The position numbers and the translations under genes were made by a program. From contig MEHQ01002986.1 of assembly GCA_008828725.1 (NCBI GenBank), positions 62,001 through 126,000 of the forward strand: a stretch of DNA of 64,000 bases. The letters are read 5' to 3'. The stretch comes from Saccharina japonica (Eukaryota; Sar; Phaeophyceae; Laminariales; Laminariaceae). The notes under the pieces were generated by a model. The model saw only the letters and a program-made list of their open reading frames with translations. It was not told the origin of the DNA and made no database searches. Positions 10,259-20,935 of the stretch are shown piece after piece. Positions within the stretch are counted from its first letter, which is position 1. The number at the start of each line of letters is the position of its first letter.

Positions 10259-11047
10259 ATGATGGAAGCACCAAACAACAACAGCAATCTCGCCAATGCC
10301 ACAAGGGGACGGAAACTGTTCAGTGGGAACGACCCCACGCTCTTCGAGAACTGGTACGAGAAAACTAGCATCATGCTGAGCATACCTCGCCCGGATATTC
10401 ATAACGTAATGGAAGGACAGATCAGGCCGACCGCGGAGACGTCGACCGAAGAGGCTCCCCTTGCCCAACGCCGGGCTACGTACGATCGAGCTGACCATGA
10501 ACTGTTCGATATTTCATCGTTGATGACGGAGGAACCAGCATCTTACCTCGTACGCAAGCGCAGAAAGGGAACGACCGGAACCCGTGGTCATGGCCAGAAA
10601 GCATGGCAGGAGCTGCACTCCAAATATATGACCGCTACAGATGAGATTATTCGATGCAAGTCTGCGGAACTTGTGGCCACGGCCATGAAGACCGGGCAAG
10701 ATCCGGACGAATACTTCCTCCGAGCCTCCCTCCTTCGAGACCAAGTGGAGAATATGGGAGAACCCATTACGGACAGAAAGTTTAAGGACATCATGGTCCA
10801 AGGCCTGACGGACGACTACAAGGACATTAAGCTCATGATGTACCGCGACCCTTCATTTAACCTCGAACAGATCCAGAGCACCATGAGGCATCTATACCTC
10901 GATAATCTGTCACGAAGGAACGCTAATGACGGCAAGATAGCTGGCCGCGGCGCGGCCATGACGGCTGAGCCCAAGTCCGACCCCGACCAAGTGATTTGCC
11001 ATTACTGCAACAAGCCGGGACACTACCAGAGGGGTTGCGTCTTGTAA
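10259..11047 (+). pseudogene. Copia gag
   Basis: A nucleocapsid/capsid precursor that would package element RNA in virus-like particles. The start is taken at tandem ATGs at 10259 and 10262, because the upstream part of the frame is untranslated-leader-like. It has a helical copia gag core (F-x-x-W-Y-E-K and W-Q-E-L-H-S-K-Y) and a C-terminal CCHC zinc knuckle, CHYCNKPGHYQRGC. The TAA at 11045 falls a few codons after the knuckle. The frame continues past the stop with a second C-x-x-H-type motif, KWCSIHNSTTHNDADC (11117-11164), seen in related gag-pol proteins. The stop could be a regulated gag/pol boundary, but the further stops argue for decay. Confidence 0.85.
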
Positions 11048-11194
11048 ATTAAGGATAAAAAAAACAAAACTGCCTTCAAAAGAGGCAAGGCTGGGCTGGA
11101 AGGCACCGCCGGAAAGAAATGGTGTTCCATTCATAATTCCACAACTCATAACGATGCCGACTGCTACAAGCAGGGTGCTCCACGCCCACAATAG

Positions 11195-11725
11195 GGGGCA
11201 TCTCAAGAGGGGGCATCTCACACGACCACTACCCTTCCAGCCGGTAGGAACAACGATCCGGATCTACAATATGAACTCAACTTCAAGGGCGGCTTCATGT
11301 GGATGGGCTTATCCGATGGTCGGACCTTTCTGCCTAACAACAGCGAGATCACTTTTCTGGTAGACAACGGTGCTACGGAGGACTTCGTAGATGATGAACT
11401 ACTACCCGGACTCAAGGAGAAAATGCTAAACTACACTGTACTCAGCACGCCGAAAACAATACGAGCAGCCGGCAAACAGGTACTGTTGGGCACCGCCACT
11501 GGCATTTTATCTGGCGTCATCACCGACAAGGCTGGTAATAAACACGACGTAGGCTTCCCCAGCATACTCGTTTCAGGACTAGGTCGCCATCTCTTCTCTT
11601 CCTCAGATGCAGCTACTAGAGGCATCTCCACCGTCATTGAGCCAGGAAACCCTCATCTGAGAAGGAATAACATCGTGGTGCCTCTGCAGCAAATGAACGA
11701 AGATATGGGTGTCTGTTCATTCTAA
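11195..11725 (+). pseudogene. Copia aspartic protease
   Basis: The region lies in the same frame as gag, after a TAG at 11192-11194. The active-site loop reads LVDNGATEDFV; the family normally has D-(S/T)-G, so the residue after the catalytic Asp is changed to Asn. The flap and C-terminal I-L-V-S-G-L-G-R-H-L-F-S region are present. The frame ends at TAA 11723-11725, after which integrase continues in the same frame. Duplicated GGGGGCATCTCA motifs lie at 11196-11222. With the DNG site and stops on both sides, it is likely inactive. Confidence 0.75.
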
Positions 11726-11773
11726 ATTGATCTAGGTCCAACGCATAGTGCTCATGAAACGTCATCTACACCC

Positions 11774-13888
11774 ATGGCACTTACAGCTCAAATTAGCGCG
11801 GATACCTGGCACCGGAGACTGGGACACATGAACCCCCGCAGCATGGATATACTCCGTCGCAAGGACGGCAACGGCATTGACTACACGGGCTCTATATCAG
11901 GCTGCCCCACCTGCGCGTTGGGGAAGAGCCAACAGAAAGCACACCCCAAAATCACAGTACACAGGACAACAGAACCCATGGAGCTAGTCTACACCGACCT
12001 CATGGGACCTATCACCCCGACAGCAAAAGGGGGCTATCTATACGTTGTCACGTTCACCGATGACTTCACCAGAATGAAGGAGATTTTCTTGCTTAAATCC
12101 AAGGCTGAGGCTGCCGGCTCCTTGCACCTGTACAACAAAACGGTCGCAATTCCGTCGGGACTCCGCACCCAACGTCTACGAGCCGACAAGGGCGGGGAGT
12201 ACACTTCACAAGATTTCCGTACGTTGTGCGTCGACTCCGGCATCAGTATGAAATATGCCGCAACGGCCACTCCCCAGCAGATCGGGATATCCGAGAGAGA
12301 TGGACGTACGATCGCCACCATCGGTCGGTGTCTACTCAAGGACAGCAACTTTCCCCCCAGCCTGTGGGGTGAAATGGTTTTTACGGCTGTTTTTATCAGC
12401 AACAGGTCACCGCATTCGGCACTGGGAGGACTATCGCCCTACTTCAAGATGTACAACGAGGAAGCAGACATGACCGTCCTTGGCGCCATTGCAGCCAGAG
12501 CGTTCGTTCACATCGAGACGCATACGCCCAAGCTGGGAGACAGAGCGTGGGAAGGCAAGCTTTGCGGGTTTAGTCTCAACAGTAGAGCCTATCGTATTTA
12601 CAACGCGTCGAACGGGACCGTCGTGGAGAGTCGCAACGTCACGTTCCTGGAAACTCCACCGTACGTCCTGCTCCCGCAGGATAAGAAGATCGACCACACC
12701 GAAGAAGACGCCTACATCGACGACGTTATCCACCACACCTCCTTCCAGGATCCGTTCATATTTGGCAAATCAAGAGATACCCCCGACAAACACAATACAG
12801 AGTTGCGTGAGCAGGTCCAGGACATGCTTCGTGACAACGCGGCCACCCGTGATTCACCGGAGGCGACTCGAGCTATTATGGCCAACGGATCATCTGAGCC
12901 TGGGGTTGTAACTACCTCATCACCAGAGACTACACCTTCGTCAGCATGCGGGCTGCGTGCAACTCGCGCCTCCACGCGCAACAACCCAAACGACGAAGGC
13001 CATATCGAAGGCACCCTGAATGAACGCCGGCTTCGGCAGCTCAAATCACTGGCACTCGCGCTGGGCCCATCAGCCGATTTCGTTCATAACGAAGAACAAT
13101 CCTCCTCCGTCACAGCTTTGGCCTATGCAACAGGCAGTCCTGACTACACAGGGTTCTCGGGGGAAGACACAAACGCCAAAATCAGGATCCCCACCGGATA
13201 CGCGGATGCCATCAATTCCCCGCAGCGTAAGGACTGGCAGAAGGCAATTGAGAAGGAGATGACCAGTCTGACGGACAACGAGGTATACGACCTTGTACCC
13301 GTCACCAGCGTACCCAAGGGGCAGGAGATCATCGGCTCGAGGTTCGTATTCAAGCAGAAGGCAGACGGACGGTTCAAGGCGCGACTAGTAGAACAAGGCT
13401 ACACCAAAGAAGCCGGCATCGACTATGGCAAAACGTTTGCACCAGTATGCCGTATCGGTAGCCAGCGCGTGCTGCTAGCTATAGCGTGTCAACATGACTG
13501 GCCAGTCTACCAGATCGATGTACAGGTTGCGTTTCTCCAGAGTACAATTAAAGACGACGTGTTCGTCAAGACGGCTCCTGGACACGACGCAAAATACATG
13601 AAGACCGGGGAACCCATGGTCATGAAACTCAAGCGCAGTTTGTATGGCCTGTCCCAATCGCCCGCTCTGTGGTACGACACCATCGATGCAGCGCTGCTGG
13701 GGATTGGCTTCACACTGACGTCGTCTGACCCTTGCGTTTACACACATGGCAGCGATGAAACATTGGCCATTCTCACGCTGTACGTACGTCGACGATATTC
13801 TGATCAGTGGAAGCAACCTTGGGGTAGTCAAGCGGCTGAAAACGGCCCTCATGGACCGCTGTGCCATGACGGACATGGGCGAAGTTAG
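11774..13888 (+). pseudogene. Copia integrase plus N-terminal reverse transcriptase
   Basis: Residues 12-47 carry the HHCC zinc domain (His13, His18, Cys44, Cys47). The catalytic core has Asp75, Asp138 and Glu174, an exact D-D-35-E spacing. A GKLCG-type copia integrase C-terminal region follows (about 255-300). RT begins near residue 475 (W-Q-K-A-I-E-K-E-M), with R-F-V-F-K-Q-K, R-L-V-E-Q-G-Y, Q-I-D-V-Q-V-A-F-L and S-L-Y-G-L-S-Q-S-P. The frame breaks at 13781-13788, where TACG is duplicated inside the codons of the YVDD active site. The last 30 or so residues are out of frame. Confidence 0.93.
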
Positions 13889-14744
13889 CCTCATTCTCGG
13901 CATGAATGTTACTAGGAACTACGAACAGGGCACGTTGACCATTACGCAAAAATATTACGTCCATAATATTCTAGAAAGGTACGGGATGCTGGATTGCAAC
14001 ACCGTTCACACACCGGGATACGGACCAGAACTGTCCGAGGAACAGCCGGAAGATAAGTTACTCGGAGCTAAGGGAGTAAAACTCTACCAGGCCATCGTGG
14101 GATCGGTACTTTATCTTGCACAGGTCACGCGTTATGACATCTGCTATGCGGTCAACCAACTGACCAGAGTGTGCAGCAAGCCAGCGATGATACACATGAC
14201 TGCTGCCAAACACCTGCTTCGGTACGTAAAAGGATCGCCGGACCTGGCCATCATCTACAAGAAGGGACAATCCGCCATGCACGGGTACACCGACGCCTCG
14301 TTCGCAGCAAACCCGGATAACCGGAAATCGACCCCAGGCTATCTATTTCTCCTTGGAAGGGCGGCCATCAGCTTTGGAACAAAGACGCAGACTCTGACTG
14401 CGCAGTCAAGAGTTGAAGCCGAGCTGATGGCCATCAGTTACGGAGCAAAGGAGGCTGTCTACCTCTCTGATTTCATTATTGAGCTGAGTTTCACGTCATT
14501 TGATTCGGTACCAATCCACTGCGACAGCACTGGGGCACTACATATCGCTGGGAACTCGACATACTCGTCAAGGACGAAGCACATCGCGCTACGCTTCTTC
14601 TTCCTACGCGAGCTGGTCAAGAGTGGGAATATCACCATTCACCATGTGGCAACTTATGCGATGCTCGCTGATTGCGCAACCGAGCACCTCGCCAAAATTC
14701 AGCACCAAGAAATCCTGCGCCAGATCATGGAGTTTTCTCGTTAG
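13746..14744 (+). pseudogene. Copia RT C-terminus and RNase H
   Basis: The frame resumes with YVDDILISGS and continues through the RT thumb/connection (L-G-M-N-V-x-R and T-P-G-Y-G-P-E-L) to RNase H. RNase H motifs are G-Y-T-D-A-S-F-A (Asp), S-R-V-E-A-E-L-M-A (Glu), I-H-C-D-S-T-G-A-L (Asp) and M-L-A-D-x-x-T-E-H-L (Asp), so all four acidic residues are present. The first residues of the open frame (13746-13780) are out of frame and not part of the protein. The stop is at 14742-14744, followed by about 120 bp to the module ii junction. Confidence 0.93.
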
Positions 14745-14935
14745 AAAGGAACGACAGTTTCACGAAACGCTGATTGGAGCAGCCCAACGACGCATTGACA
14801 TCGCCTTCGACCAAGATACCGACTTCGAAGCACATTTACCAAACTGCCCGTTGATCTACCTGTAGCAATCGACCACCAGCATAAAGAGGGCCAAATTCAC
14901 AGTCCCAAAAACAATAGTATTGACGTGGGGCGAGC

Positions 14936-15958
14936 TCAAAACGAACACTCTGTTTTAACACTATACGACGTGCCCCTTTCAGCCTGGAATGATGAGCTAG
15001 GCGAAAACACCTTCCCACGAGCCGTACCGATAATGCAGACAAGCCCGTCTATGAGCCGGCCGTGGTGCGGGCAGTGAGTCGGCTGCTCCCCTGCGAGTCC
15101 CCATCGCGATTCCTTGTCGCAACCTTCGAACTTACACTTTGCTTTAAAGTAAATAACCGGAACGTCCACGATGTCGTCTTTATGGCGAAAGCATACAGTG
15201 GGTGCACCGTCCGCCGGGACACCCCAAACCTTCCGCCTCGTGCAACCGGTATGCGAACAATGCTGTGTGTAGTTCACGCGAACCATGCCGTCCACTGCAT
15301 GTTTACTGCAGTATGACGCTATCTTGCTGCCCTCGTAATTAAAACACGGCTCCGTCGTACAAGAGTCATGTGAACAATGGTTGGTTTGGGAGACATTCAC
15401 CATACCGCCCAGAGCATGTTGCTTGCAATACATCGCAGGCTTAATGCCATCGAAATTGAAATTCGGAACCTTCGTGCAAGAGTTGTGCGAGCAACGTCTG
15501 CTGCAAACATCTACCATGCAGTCTCCAGCATGCGTCTTGCAGTACGCCGGCCTCTTACTGCCTTTAGTGTTGAACAACGGCCGTTTCGTGCAAGAAGCAT
15601 GTGAGCAACGTCTGTTATAAACATCCACCATGCCGTCTGCAGCATGTGTCTTGCAGTACGGTGCCCTCTCACTGCCTTCAGTATTGAACCTCGGAATCTT
15701 CATACAAGAGTCGTGTGAACAACGCCTGCTCCTAACATTTACCATGCCGTCTTCAGCATGGTTCTTGCAGTACGCCGGCCTCTTGCTTCCTTCAGTATTG
15801 AACGTCGGTTGTTTCGTGCAAATGCCATGAGAGCAGCATTTTTTATAAACATCCACCATGCCGTGCTCAGCATGTTGCCTGCAGTAAACCGCCGGCCTTG
15901 TTCCTTTCATGTTGAACCTCGATTGCCTCGCGCATTCGTGATGTGAGCAACGCCCCAT
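14936..15958 (-). CDS. EsV-1-7 repeat protein, gene 2 (340 aa)
   Basis: Eight EsV-1-7 repeats, starting at residues 4, 42, 80, 118, 156, 195, 234 and 275, all with complete C-x4-C-x16(15)-C-x2-H sets. The start MGRCSHH is shared with genes 3 and 4, and the tail ends KTECSF as in all copies. In repeat 4 the usual G-M is C-M, adding a cysteine. No signal peptide, membrane segment or intron is visible. It lies convergent to the copia element, whose broken end is only about 70 bp beyond its stop codon. This is the most regular of the four paralogs. Function beyond the presumed metal-binding repeats is unknown. Confidence 0.94.
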   Translation of the reverse strand: MGRCSHHECARQSRFNMKGTRPAVYCRQHAEHGMVDVYKKCCSHGICTKQPTFNTEGSKRPAYCKNHAEDGMVNVRSRRCSHDSCMKIPRFNTEGSERAPYCKTHAADGMVDVYNRRCSHASCTKRPLFNTKGSKRPAYCKTHAGDCMVDVCSRRCSHNSCTKVPNFNFDGIKPAMYCKQHALGGMVNVSQTNHCSHDSCTTEPCFNYEGSKIASYCSKHAVDGMVRVNYTQHCSHTGCTRRKVWGVPADGAPTVCFRHKDDIVDVPVIYFKAKCKFEGCDKESRWGLAGEQPTHCPHHGRLIDGLVCIIGTARGKVFSPSSSFQAERGTSYSVKTECSF

Positions 15959-18446
15959 TCTCGCTGTAGATTGTGACGGCGGTGTTTAAAAGCGCAGATG
16001 GACTTAGATGAGGAGATGGGCTAAGCGCGGATACCCTGTGTTGAGCCCAGCAAACCTGTCGTTCGAGCAACAAACGAAATGAACGGACCGATTTTCAGGG
16101 TATCGTAATCATGAATCGGTGCCTGGTCGAGTCGAAAATGTGGTTGGCATATAGGTGGTAGCGTCAAGCGTTGAACGGCCAAGGGCGCGGACCTTATACA
16201 TCGTTAATGACGGTTACTGTCTGCCACATTTGACCGAGGTTCCATTGCTCAACGCCAGTTCTGTAACATCTTATTGGGCAGGAATTGCTTCTGGATTTAA
16301 CACCGTACACTTTCGTAAAAGGTGATCAAGTAGTGGTTTCGGGGCCGGTTTTGACGGCATACCACATCGATGCAATCGTATAGATTTACGCGAATTCTGC
16401 ACGAGTACGACTCTTCTTTAACAAGGAGAAGCAACGCCGGGTACACGCCTTGGTCTTGCCCTATCATTCGCAGCAGCACGGGAGACACCATAACATCATG
16501 TAGAACAAACGGATTTTCCTGCTACACCAATATAGCAGTACCTAATCGTAGACACGGTGCCTTACAAGACTTCGCTTCAAAGATGATTATGCGGGTGAGC
16601 GCCAACAAGACCATCTTCATACGACGCCTTTGGAGGCCGTCATACGACGCCTTTGGAGGCCGTGGGCGAACACGACGATGGTGTAGCCAATTTCGGCACT
16701 TGAGGCGAAATATATCGGATGATAGTAAAGCCTAAAGAAGTACGCAAGCAAAACGTGTTACCGACACGCGGTTACTGCTAACTTCAGCTTACTCAAAACG
16801 TTTGACTAAGAGTTACTCAAAACGTTGGACTGAGAGGTTGGCTGACATCAAACTTCGACGGGAGGGGTATGTATGAAAACAGACTGGCAAAGGCGGCCAT
16901 GGCGTGTGTCGTGAAGCTGTCAGGGGCTCACGACGAAGTGACGGGGGATGCTACGATGACATGATGAGTGGACATGCGGCTTTGCGAGGTAAGATGAGTT
17001 ACACCGAGTTCGCCATACAGCCCACGAAGATGATTGCTTCAATTGTAGTCTGATGCCAACCCATGCCCCACCCATGCTTAGCTCATCGCCTTTCCATGAT
17101 ACTATCATATCGGTGCACGCGCCAATATAATGTGACTACTATGTGCGTTATATTATGCAATAGCAGTGGCCTGATGGGACTGCCACAGGATGCCACGGGT
17201 CTGCCGTATGACTGCAATGGGACTCACAACGGAATACCAGAAACAATTAAAACCCTGCGCGATGTAGCCTGCAGGAAAAACAGAGATGGGTACTTGGTAC
17301 TTAACAGTCAAATTGACGGGAAATCTACTCCGGGGAGTGAACGCTAAAAACAACACCAGGAAACCCAGGTTGGATGCAGTAAGCGCAAAACACGACTGCT
17401 GCAACGTTATGTAAAAGTGTATATGTATCTCGCGATGTAATACGGCGTCCGCTGCCATCTTTTTAAACCTCAAAAGTCCCTTAAGACGAGTGACACATTC
17501 GTCCACGAGAACATTCCGTGCTTAGTGTCGACATCATTCAACAAATATACCCTTTAGTGAGGTAGGTCCCACGTCAACGAGAGGAACAGGGCACACACAT
17601 GCTGAGAATGATCATTGGCGGCCTGACAACAATAAACAAAATACATCAAACAACACGCATGATTCGCATGGATGACTGGTCGGCCCCTGGTCAGTCACAT
17701 GCGTGGTTGGGAAACGGTCGGTTCAAAAAGGGCAACCCTGTCATAGAAGGGGATGTTCATCAAACGAGCACAAAGCTTCGCCTCAAACAGCAGGACTGGG
17801 AGCGGCCGTAGTCTGTTCGAGCACAGCCCTTGTGTAATATAGGGCCAGCGGTCGAGAGATTCGGCGGAAAACATCTGATTTCCGGCGCGGAGTTTTCAAC
17901 CCCAAACCTTCACGTGCGAGTGGGTTCCGAGGTCCGCAAAAGCTTTATCTGTGCACACTAAAGCTTTGGGAGCTATACAGGGGAGCGCGGCGCGTAAAGG
18001 ATATACGCCGCCGTCATGTCTCGCATCCAATATACGCAAACCAACACGCCGTTAATACACTTACTTAGGATATGAACCAGTAATGTCAATCGTCACGAAG
18101 AAACGACACACGTTCACGAACCGTGAAATGTGTCACTGATAATAACCAGGAGGCCAGCACACTATTACAAAGGTACTTTTGGCAGCCTTATGAACGTGGT
18201 AAGCGTAAAAGACGGGGGTGTCATGCTTGAACGTGCCGCTTATAGTGGAGGCAGAAGATAAGGTTGCAGTCGTAGAAGAAGCAGGAGGTACTACCCCAAC
18301 CCTCTGCGCAGCATCAGCAGCAGGAGCATGTTAATTGTCAAGCCGTATGCAACTGTGAATTACAGCTTGCTTGTATCCGATCCTGACTAGGAGGCCGGTG
18401 ACAACCGTCTCATGCATTTAGGCACATCTCGAATATGTATTAGAAT
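15959..18446 (-). other. Module ii upstream region, no intact gene
   Basis: Conserved 5' flank of EsV gene 2 to about 16.8 kb, with a 20-bp direct duplication at 16617-16662 (CATACGACGCCTTTGGAGGC). At 17.45-17.7 kb (reverse) it matches 0.1-0.4 kb and 57.4-57.7 kb. At 17877-17955 there is a degenerate copy of the tRNA-like segment at 57.92-57.99 kb. Open frames here are short and not preserved in module iv. Confidence 0.5.
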
Positions 18447-20822
18447 TGTGTTAGTATCGCAATCGAATGAGTAACATTCGCGTTGCTAGTCTCCGGTCTT
18501 TCCCTTAACTTAAAAAAAAGGTGTTGAGAAAGGGCCGCATTATTATTATCGACCAAGTAGTAAATGTTGTCCAATGTGTTACCAGTAGTATCGCAATCGA
18601 TTGAGTATCATCCGCGTTGCTTGTCTCCAGTCTCAATCTATCGTAAGAGAAGATTGTTGTTAATCAGAGTGTTGGAGGTGCTGATCGCGGTTCAAGCGGG
18701 AGCTGTATGATATGGAGGATGTCCCGTTTACTCTAAATGTGTGCGCATGCTAAAGGCCGCGAGGTGATGGAGACACTGCTGTACAGGTGTGTGACGTGGA
18801 CCCTTGTCCAGGAGCACTTTGCTGAGCTCCGAACGGCACACCACAACTTCCTCATACGTACGGACCATTAGTTTCCATCGCCGACAACGCATCGACCATC
18901 TTATCATGTCGTCCGCCAAGGCTCTCAAGAAGGCACAATGCGTGAGCGTTGAGATGACCATCCGCAAACGACGCCTCCTCTTTGCGGTGTTCGTCAGCTC
19001 CAAGCAAGATAGTCAAAACACACCCAGAGACAAGCGATGGTTTGATGATTCAAGTCGTTTATTAGGGGTACGAATAGCAGGAAGTGACAGTGTGCGTCGT
19101 CACATATATATGCACCCAGTCGTCAAGATCCACATAATCCTCAACACATAAAATCCTGAATCGTCATGTAACTGTTAAACTGAAGAGGCATCACGAACAT
19201 GAGAAGGCCGTACAGCGCACGACCAATGAGCGGCTGGGGAGGGTGTGAAAATGATAGTTGGGAAATGAAATCACTTGCATTTTGGGTGGGCGGTCCGGAC
19301 CGTATGATCCGAAAAAAATAATACGTGCAATCAAAGTGATCCGCACGCACAATGAACAAACATACGTACGCACCTGGAAAATCTGCCAAAAACGTAAAAT
19401 AATCTCTCGGATACGCTGTACGCAGATACGGTACGCAGATAGATGCAGTGCGATAAAATACCAGGTGCGTATAAAGTAGCGGTGCCATCATCAGGCATGT
19501 GAGCTTTGCTCGTCAGATAGGCTCTCTCGGAGGGTGGATGTCACATGCACGCGGGAGGAGAGAACACTCAGCACAGCGACTGACTTCTTGACGTGGGTCA
19601 AGCTTTTGTGTTTTTATCGGGGGAGGTGTGGTTATTACCGCAGCCATTCCTACTACTATGCACGTTGTATTTGGAGGTGATGCGGTGTCTGATTCTTCCT
19701 TGTCTCTACGCTCTTCTTGGTACCACTCCGTCCCGAAATATAAGAAATGTATTGAAATTAATACGTAACTACATTAAAAAGTTCCTATATTACGGGACAG
19801 AGCTGTATGTGCAATGCAGCAGCTATGATACCGAGCGGTCTGGATACCTGCCCTCTATCTGCCTCTACTGCTCATTGTTGTTGGCATAAAATAAGCAGCG
19901 TTTGAACTGCCTCAGGTATTGGTATGCTCTGCCTGTGTCTGTGTGCTATTATACGCCAGCGCCAAACTACAGCCGGTATAACCCAAGCGTCGGAAGCCAC
20001 GCTGGCTGCCTCTGGTCTGGCGGCGACGCGCCGAGTGCGCTCGAGTCGACCTGTCTTGGTATTATTTTGAAATTTGACACAACGAAGCATCCGAGCGTTG
20101 ACGTACAGCAGTACAGGAGGACACCTAATAAGAAACAGGCTAATGAGGATTTAGAGGAAAATAAGAAATTCGGGAGTCGTTATCTTGAAATCAGTGTAGA
20201 AAGCACCCTCTCGCAAATACCAAATCGAGCCTGGACCATATTCCTTGTTTCTTATTAGGTGTCCTGTACTGTACTACTGCTGTTGTGCTGCTGCTGCTGT
20301 GATATGTACTCATACACGTGGCGAGGCGTTGCATGTACTCATACCCGCGCCAGCGCGACCTTCGCAGCTCCCAGATCATCACAACCCCCCTTCCCCCTGC
20401 GCAAACAATATTCATCACAGATGATGTGGAACTCCTCAAGGTCACTCAGTGCTCGGCGTGTTTGCGTGCTGATCTGCTCTGTTCGCGCTGTTGTCCTCGG
20501 CGTGTCGCGCACACCCCACCTCTGTTGCTGATACTCGGCCGAGGCCCATGGTGTGTGCTTGGCTGTCGAGGCGTGCAAAAACTGTCGCGACGCCGCTGCT
20601 GTAAGCCAAGAACGGGCTTTGAGGGTCGAGGGGACAAGGGGGTACCCGTGGTATGATGAGAGGGGGTCACTTTTCTGTCACGCTGATTGACTTGAAAACT
20701 GGGGCCACTTTTGTCACGCTGATTGACTTGAAAACTGGGGCCACTTTTGTCACGCCTATTATCTTGAAAATCGGGAACACTTTTGGAATTTTGCTTTCTG
20801 AGTCTCCGGTCCCAAGGACCGG
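18447..20822 (+). repeat. 2.4-kb repeat unit 1
   Basis: A unit of about 2376 bp, nearly identical to 20936-23298. It starts TGTGTTAGTATCGC and ends with a perfect 9-bp hairpin, CTCCGGTCC-CAA-GGACCGGAG. The first 275 bp hold two related stem-loops. Near the end lie 2-3 tandem 36-bp units (GTCACGCTGATTGACTTGAA). Small unrecognised open frames (91-118 codons) occur on both strands; none has a known domain, and no transposase or RT is present. It looks like a non-autonomous element. AGAAT flanks the insertion (18442-18446). Confidence 0.85.
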
Positions 20823-20935
20823 AGAATACGTACCCTACAACCGCGATAGTGCCGGGTGGACCATGGGCTGGGACATACATGGTTCGGGCCATTCCGGGTA
20901 TAACGTTTTGTGAATTATGTCTCTGAATAAACCAT
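20823..20935 (+). other. 113-bp spacer between the tandem 2.4-kb units
   Basis: Present only once. It begins AGAATACG, resembling the flank after unit 2 (AGAATATA), and ends ACCAT before unit 2. It may be leftover target DNA between two separate insertions. Confidence 0.6.

Larger units (their letters stand above)
10127..14866 (+). mobile_element. Ty1/copia LTR retrotransposon, inactivated and without visible 3' LTR
   Basis: The order gag, protease, integrase, RT, RNase H is that of Ty1/copia. From 10259 to about 13785 everything lies in one frame, interrupted only by stop codons at 11045-11047, 11192-11194 and 11723-11725. A 4-bp tandem duplication then shifts the frame. The ancestor therefore encoded a single polyprotein. 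The 3' end abuts module ii at about 14866 with no LTR. The body is long and otherwise well kept, so inactivation looks fairly recent. Confidence 0.9.

Noticed and set aside
18728..19003. Small basic protein on the minus strand of the 2.4-kb repeat
   Set aside because: An equally long frame is open on the other strand and neither has a known motif; both copies are too similar to test for codon bias.
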